DNA of 64,000 bases, from NCBI RefSeq assembly GCF_000744255.1, contig NZ_JQLO01000001.1, positions 1,054,001 to 1,118,000 on the forward strand. The letters are read 5' to 3'. How positions within the stretch are numbered: position 1 is the first letter of the stretch; each line of letters begins with the position of its first letter. Below the pieces are notes generated by a model. The model did no database searches. It was not told the DNA's origin and worked only from the letters and a program-made list of their open reading frames with translations. Below are positions 61,039 through 64,000 of the stretch, piece after piece. Origin of the DNA: Carnobacterium divergens DSM 20623 (GTDB lineage Bacteria > Bacillota > Bacilli > Lactobacillales > Carnobacteriaceae). The translations under genes and the position numbers were made by a program.

Positions 61039-61378
61039 GGTCTTTTCCCCCTACTTTTCTGTTGATTTATTTTTTTCTATTAATTTTCAATTTTTTCTAT
61101 GACTGAAATTTATTATATCAAAAAAAGATTACAGAGCCTACACTAATATGAGAAATAACCTTAAAAATCGCTTAAACTCATTTTTTATATTAAATTATTT
61201 TTATTAATTTGAATGAAGATAAACAAATAATTTTTTATTATTTCACATAAGGTATTTCAAATGTTATAAAAACGAATAAGAAATTTTAATTGACGATTAA
61301 GATAAAACGGTTGAATAACAAAAATTATACTTGTAACCTTATGAACGTATTAAAAAATAAAATAAAGGTGGATGTAAA
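61039..61378. other. AT-rich divergent intergenic region (340 bases)
   Basis: The minus strand holds an extended -10, TGATATAAT (61112-61120), for the unknown gene. The plus strand holds TTGACG (61290-61295) and TTGAAT (61311-61316) as possible -35 hexamers for the LRR gene, with only weak -10 partners. No PrfA-like box, operator palindrome or RNA structure was recognised. Confidence 0.5.
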
Positions 61379-62998
61379 ATGCAAACAAAAAAGCTAGTAT
61401 TTATGGGAATTTGTTTATTTGGTAGTTTAGGACTTGGCGGGGAGTATCAAGCAGCAACTTCAACAGACAATGAAGGAACTTCTTCTATTACTGCACAACT
61501 AGATTCAACATTCCAAGAGGAACAAGTTGATTCTATCGAAAAAGCTAAATTGTTTACCAATGAAGGCGAAGAAACTGATATCACATTTAAAGACTCTACT
61601 TTAGAAAATGAAGTAAAAAAAGAATTGAATTTAACTGAAAATGAACATGTAACAACAGTTAATATTCTGAATTTACGAAAACTAGTTTCAAGTGGATCAG
61701 GAATTAGCGACTTAACAGGATTAGAGTATGCAAAAAATTTAATGCTGATTACATTTAATGACAACCAAATTGACTCATTAAAACCTTTAGAAAAACTAGA
61801 ATTATTATCCAGTGTGGGACTTGAAAACAATCCAAAATTGACACTAGATGACGTTTTGGCGTTACCAAATTTAACTGAACTTAATCTATCGAACAATCCA
61901 AATATGAAAGATTTTTCAAAACTTTCTGTTTATTCTGAAATGAGAAATCTTTGGTTAAATAACTCTAATTTATCCAACATTGATTTTGTTGAAACCATGC
62001 ATGTTTTAAAAGAAATTCATTTAGACAATAATCATTTGACAACTATTGATAAACTAGATAGTGATTTTTTAACTAAATTATTTGTAAACAATAATAATAT
62101 TACCTCTCTAGATCATGTTAAAAATATCTCTCAAATTCAAAGTATTCTCATTGACAATAACGAATTAACTTCAATCATCAATCGACCTACATTGAAAGGC
62201 TTGAGTGCAAATTCAAATAAAATCACTACCTTAAATGATTTAAATGCTCCATTTTTACAGCAAGCTAATTTAGATAACAATCAAATCGATTCAGTTCATA
62301 TCATCTCAGCTCCGTATTTATCTAACTTGTCGTTACGTTCTAATAAATTAGTAACATTAGATGGTTTAGAAAAAGCAACAAATTTAACTCAACTTAATTT
62401 ACTCTCTAATCAATTGAAAGATATTTCAGCTGTTAAATCCTTACCAAATTTATTACGTCTCGTGATACAAGAAAATCCAACTATTATAGATTTTTCTCCA
62501 ATATCATCTGCTAACAAATTGATTCAATTATTGGCAAACGACTCAAACGTAACTCCAGCTAAACTCGCGCAATTAGGAAGTTTGAACCAGTTACAACTAC
62601 TAGCTGTTTCAAATACTAAAAACTTGGCTGATGATTCAAAAATATCTTCTTTAGATTTTTTAACTGATTTCCCTGCGCTAACGTTATTAGCAATAGATGG
62701 TCACTCCGTTTCTGATATTTCAAAAATTGGACAAACTAAAATTGAAACTTACAGTGCAAAAAATCAACAAATTAGACTTCCTCAAGTTGCTTTAGGGCAA
62801 AAAACGATTCTAAATCTTTTAGATAAAGATAATAATTTCCCTTCAACTATCAATTTTAATACTCCTGGGGAAATTTCAACTAGTCATCCATTAAAGACAA
62901 ACTATGTCCAATGGCATCAAGTTGGTGAAAATTCTTTAGAATTTTCAAGTTCTGACGATACTTTCTCGGGTTCAGTTAATCAACTCGTTATAAAATAA
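61379..62998 (+). CDS. Secreted internalin-like leucine-rich-repeat protein, no wall anchor
   Basis: The 539-residue protein has a signal peptide (about 1-26) and a short cap (FKDSTLENEVKKELNLTENEHVTT, similar to internalin caps). About 15 LRR units of 20-22 residues follow (about 90-440; for example LTELNLSNNPNMKDFSKLSVYS), then an Ig-like tail to residue 539. No LPXTG, WxL, GW or membrane anchor follows; it ends at a stop before a terminator. It may be released, held by charge, or truncated relative to anchored internalins. A protein-binding role is inferred from the fold. Confidence 0.85.
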   Translation: MQTKKLVFMGICLFGSLGLGGEYQAATSTDNEGTSSITAQLDSTFQEEQVDSIEKAKLFTNEGEETDITFKDSTLENEVKKELNLTENEHVTTVNILNLRKLVSSGSGISDLTGLEYAKNLMLITFNDNQIDSLKPLEKLELLSSVGLENNPKLTLDDVLALPNLTELNLSNNPNMKDFSKLSVYSEMRNLWLNNSNLSNIDFVETMHVLKEIHLDNNHLTTIDKLDSDFLTKLFVNNNNITSLDHVKNISQIQSILIDNNELTSIINRPTLKGLSANSNKITTLNDLNAPFLQQANLDNNQIDSVHIISAPYLSNLSLRSNKLVTLDGLEKATNLTQLNLLSNQLKDISAVKSLPNLLRLVIQENPTIIDFSPISSANKLIQLLANDSNVTPAKLAQLGSLNQLQLLAVSNTKNLADDSKISSLDFLTDFPALTLLAIDGHSVSDISKIGQTKIETYSAKNQQIRLPQVALGQKTILNLLDKDNNFPSTINFNTPGEISTSHPLKTNYVQWHQVGENSLEFSSSDDTFSGSVNQLVIK

Positions 62999-63002
62999 CG
63001 TC

Positions 63003-63040
63003 AAAAAAAGCCAAAATAAGTTTATTTTGGCTCTTTTTTT
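63003..63040. terminator. Bidirectional terminator between the LRR gene and sbcC
   Basis: AAAAGCCAAAATAA pairs with TTATTTTGGCT with T tracts on both strands. Confidence 0.85.
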
Positions 63041-63056
63041 ATCTAAAAATTATAAA

Positions 63057-64000
63057 TTAATTTATATGAATACTCTTAATCTGACTTTTTCCTGTTCCAG
63101 ACGAGATTACTTGTAACTGATCTGGTATACGATCTTTTAGTTCTTTGACATGACTGATAATCCCTACTAAACGGCCACTGCCTTCGATATTCATAAGTGC
63201 ATCCATCGCTTCTTCTAAAGCATCTTCATCTAATGAACCAAATCCTTCATCGATAAACATCGTTTCGATTTGGATGCCTCCTGCGTGTTGTTGAACAACT
63301 TCTGATAAAGAAAGCGATAAGGATAGCGCCGCAATAAAACTTTCTCCACCAGATAACGTTCGAACATTTCGAATTCCGCCTGCATTATCATCATAGATAT
63401 TAATTTCTAAACCGGTATCCGTTTTACGACTACCTTCTTCCCGATTCAAATCAAATAAATACCGATTATTCGTTAATTGCTGCAAGCGTTCATTAGCTAC
63501 TATCAAGACTTCTTCCAAGAAATAGGTCAGTACATAACGTTCAAATCCCATTTTACTCTGATCTCCATCACCACTGGCAACGGCTGAAAGGTTCGTGATT
63601 TCTGTCAATAACTGCCACTTTTCAGCAGTGCTTGCTATTATTTTTTGTGCGGATTCAATAATGGACTGATTGGCTTTTTTCATTTGTTCTTGCACTATTT
63701 TATGATGCTCTTGTTTTTCAAGTTGTTCTTCTAGTTCATCTAAAACTTTTTCAATTAACTCTAATTCAGGTTTTTCTTGATTTTTTAATTGCTCTTGAAC
63801 TTCTTGTAAGCTTTTTGAAATACGGTAATGTTCTTTTTCAAAATCTTGAATTTCTTTTTCTAATTGATCGCTATCAATTGACTCGCTTAAAAGCTCTTTG
63901 ACGTCGTTTAACTGAACAAAAATAGATTCATTTAGTTGCTTTTGAATTTGTTCAGATAATTCATTAATACGAATTTCATTTTGTTTCACAGCTTCGTTAA
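63057..64000 (-). CDS. sbcC: Exonuclease subunit SbcC, C-terminal part (runs off right edge)
   Basis: About 314 C-terminal residues are inside the window. They include a coiled coil (ELSEQIQKQ... to about residue 130), then the second half of the split ATPase with VRTLSGGESFIAALSLSLSLSEV (signature), MFIDEGFGSLDEDALEEAMDAL (Walker B and D loop) and IISHVKELKDRI. SbcCD is an ATP-dependent nuclease that opens DNA hairpins. The frame stays open to the window edge, so the first in-window GTG is not the true start. Confidence 0.93.
   Translation of the reverse strand, partial: NEAVKQNEIRINELSEQIQKQLNESIFVQLNDVKELLSESIDSDQLEKEIQDFEKEHYRISKSLQEVQEQLKNQEKPELELIEKVLDELEEQLEKQEHHKIVQEQMKKANQSIIESAQKIIASTAEKWQLLTEITNLSAVASGDGDQSKMGFERYVLTYFLEEVLIVANERLQQLTNNRYLFDLNREEGSRKTDTGLEINIYDDNAGGIRNVRTLSGGESFIAALSLSLSLSEVVQQHAGGIQIETMFIDEGFGSLDEDALEEAMDALMNIEGSGRLVGIISHVKELKDRIPDQLQVISSGTGKSQIKSIHIN

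Noticed and set aside
61139-61378. PrfA-like box or riboswitch upstream of the LRR gene
   Set aside because: No TTAACAnnTGTTAA-like palindrome and no stable stem was found; the stretch is simply AT-rich.

Overview
The window is chromosomal DNA from a low-GC Gram-positive bacterium of the order Lactobacillales. The closest fit is a Carnobacterium or Enterococcus-like genus. This is inferred from gene order and protein style: PolC-type polymerase, hrcA-grpE-dnaK-dnaJ with CIRCE, a DUF3013 protein next to prmA, and a Listeria-like NEAT/sortase B haem locus. No 16S gene is present to confirm it. Most genes lie on the minus strand. No rRNA, tRNA, CRISPR array or insertion sequence was seen.

Layout. 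1-0.4 kb: start of hisS behind a T-box leader. 0.5-11.6 kb: a secreted SH3b amidase, relA-dtd with a structured leader, deoC, a translation/repair cluster (mpg, DUF3013, prmA, rsmE), an S66 peptidase, a sirtuin and a secreted coiled-coil protein. 11.6-13.9 kb: a small accessory patch that looks like decayed prophage (orphan tail-lysozyme-type hydrolase, truncated terminase small subunit, membrane protein). 14-21 kb: lepA and the hrcA-grpE-dnaK-dnaJ heat-shock operon. 21-25 kb: a Nudix hydrolase, an SRPBCC-MarR-EVE operon, and an ABC-F ATPase behind a small leader ORF with mutually exclusive hairpins. 25-29.8 kb: hemW, truB-ribF, degV and an unknown gene.

29.9-49.2 kb is the conserved core cluster: rpsB-tsf, pyrH-frr, uppS-cdsA-dxr-rseP-proS, polC, and rimP-nusA-ylxR-ylxQ-infB-rbfA. 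Together these supply translation factors, isoprenoid/phospholipid precursors and the replicative polymerase. Three leaders or gaps (rpsB, rpsB-tsf, rimP-nusA) carry structures likely to control expression. 49.5-53.6 kb holds a HAD phosphatase and a SWIM/SNF2 helicase.

53.7-60.1 kb is an iron-regulated haem-acquisition operon. Its order is a single-NEAT wall protein, a four-NEAT wall protein, a haem/iron lipoprotein, a permease, an ATPase and a class B sortase. A Fur-type palindrome sits exactly between the -35 and -10 elements and a second lies in the 5' UTR. The two wall proteins end in NPKSGD and NPKTMD, so the last gene probably anchors the first two. The rest holds an unknown gene that seems to start at AUC, an internalin-like LRR protein with no wall anchor, and the 3' part of sbcC.

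No wholly new multi-gene system was identified. The best candidates for new biology are the ABC-F leader, the four-NEAT protein with a recent tandem duplication that lacks the haem-ligand tyrosine pair, the AUC-start gene, the relA leader hairpins and the GACAC overlap in the hisS T-box.
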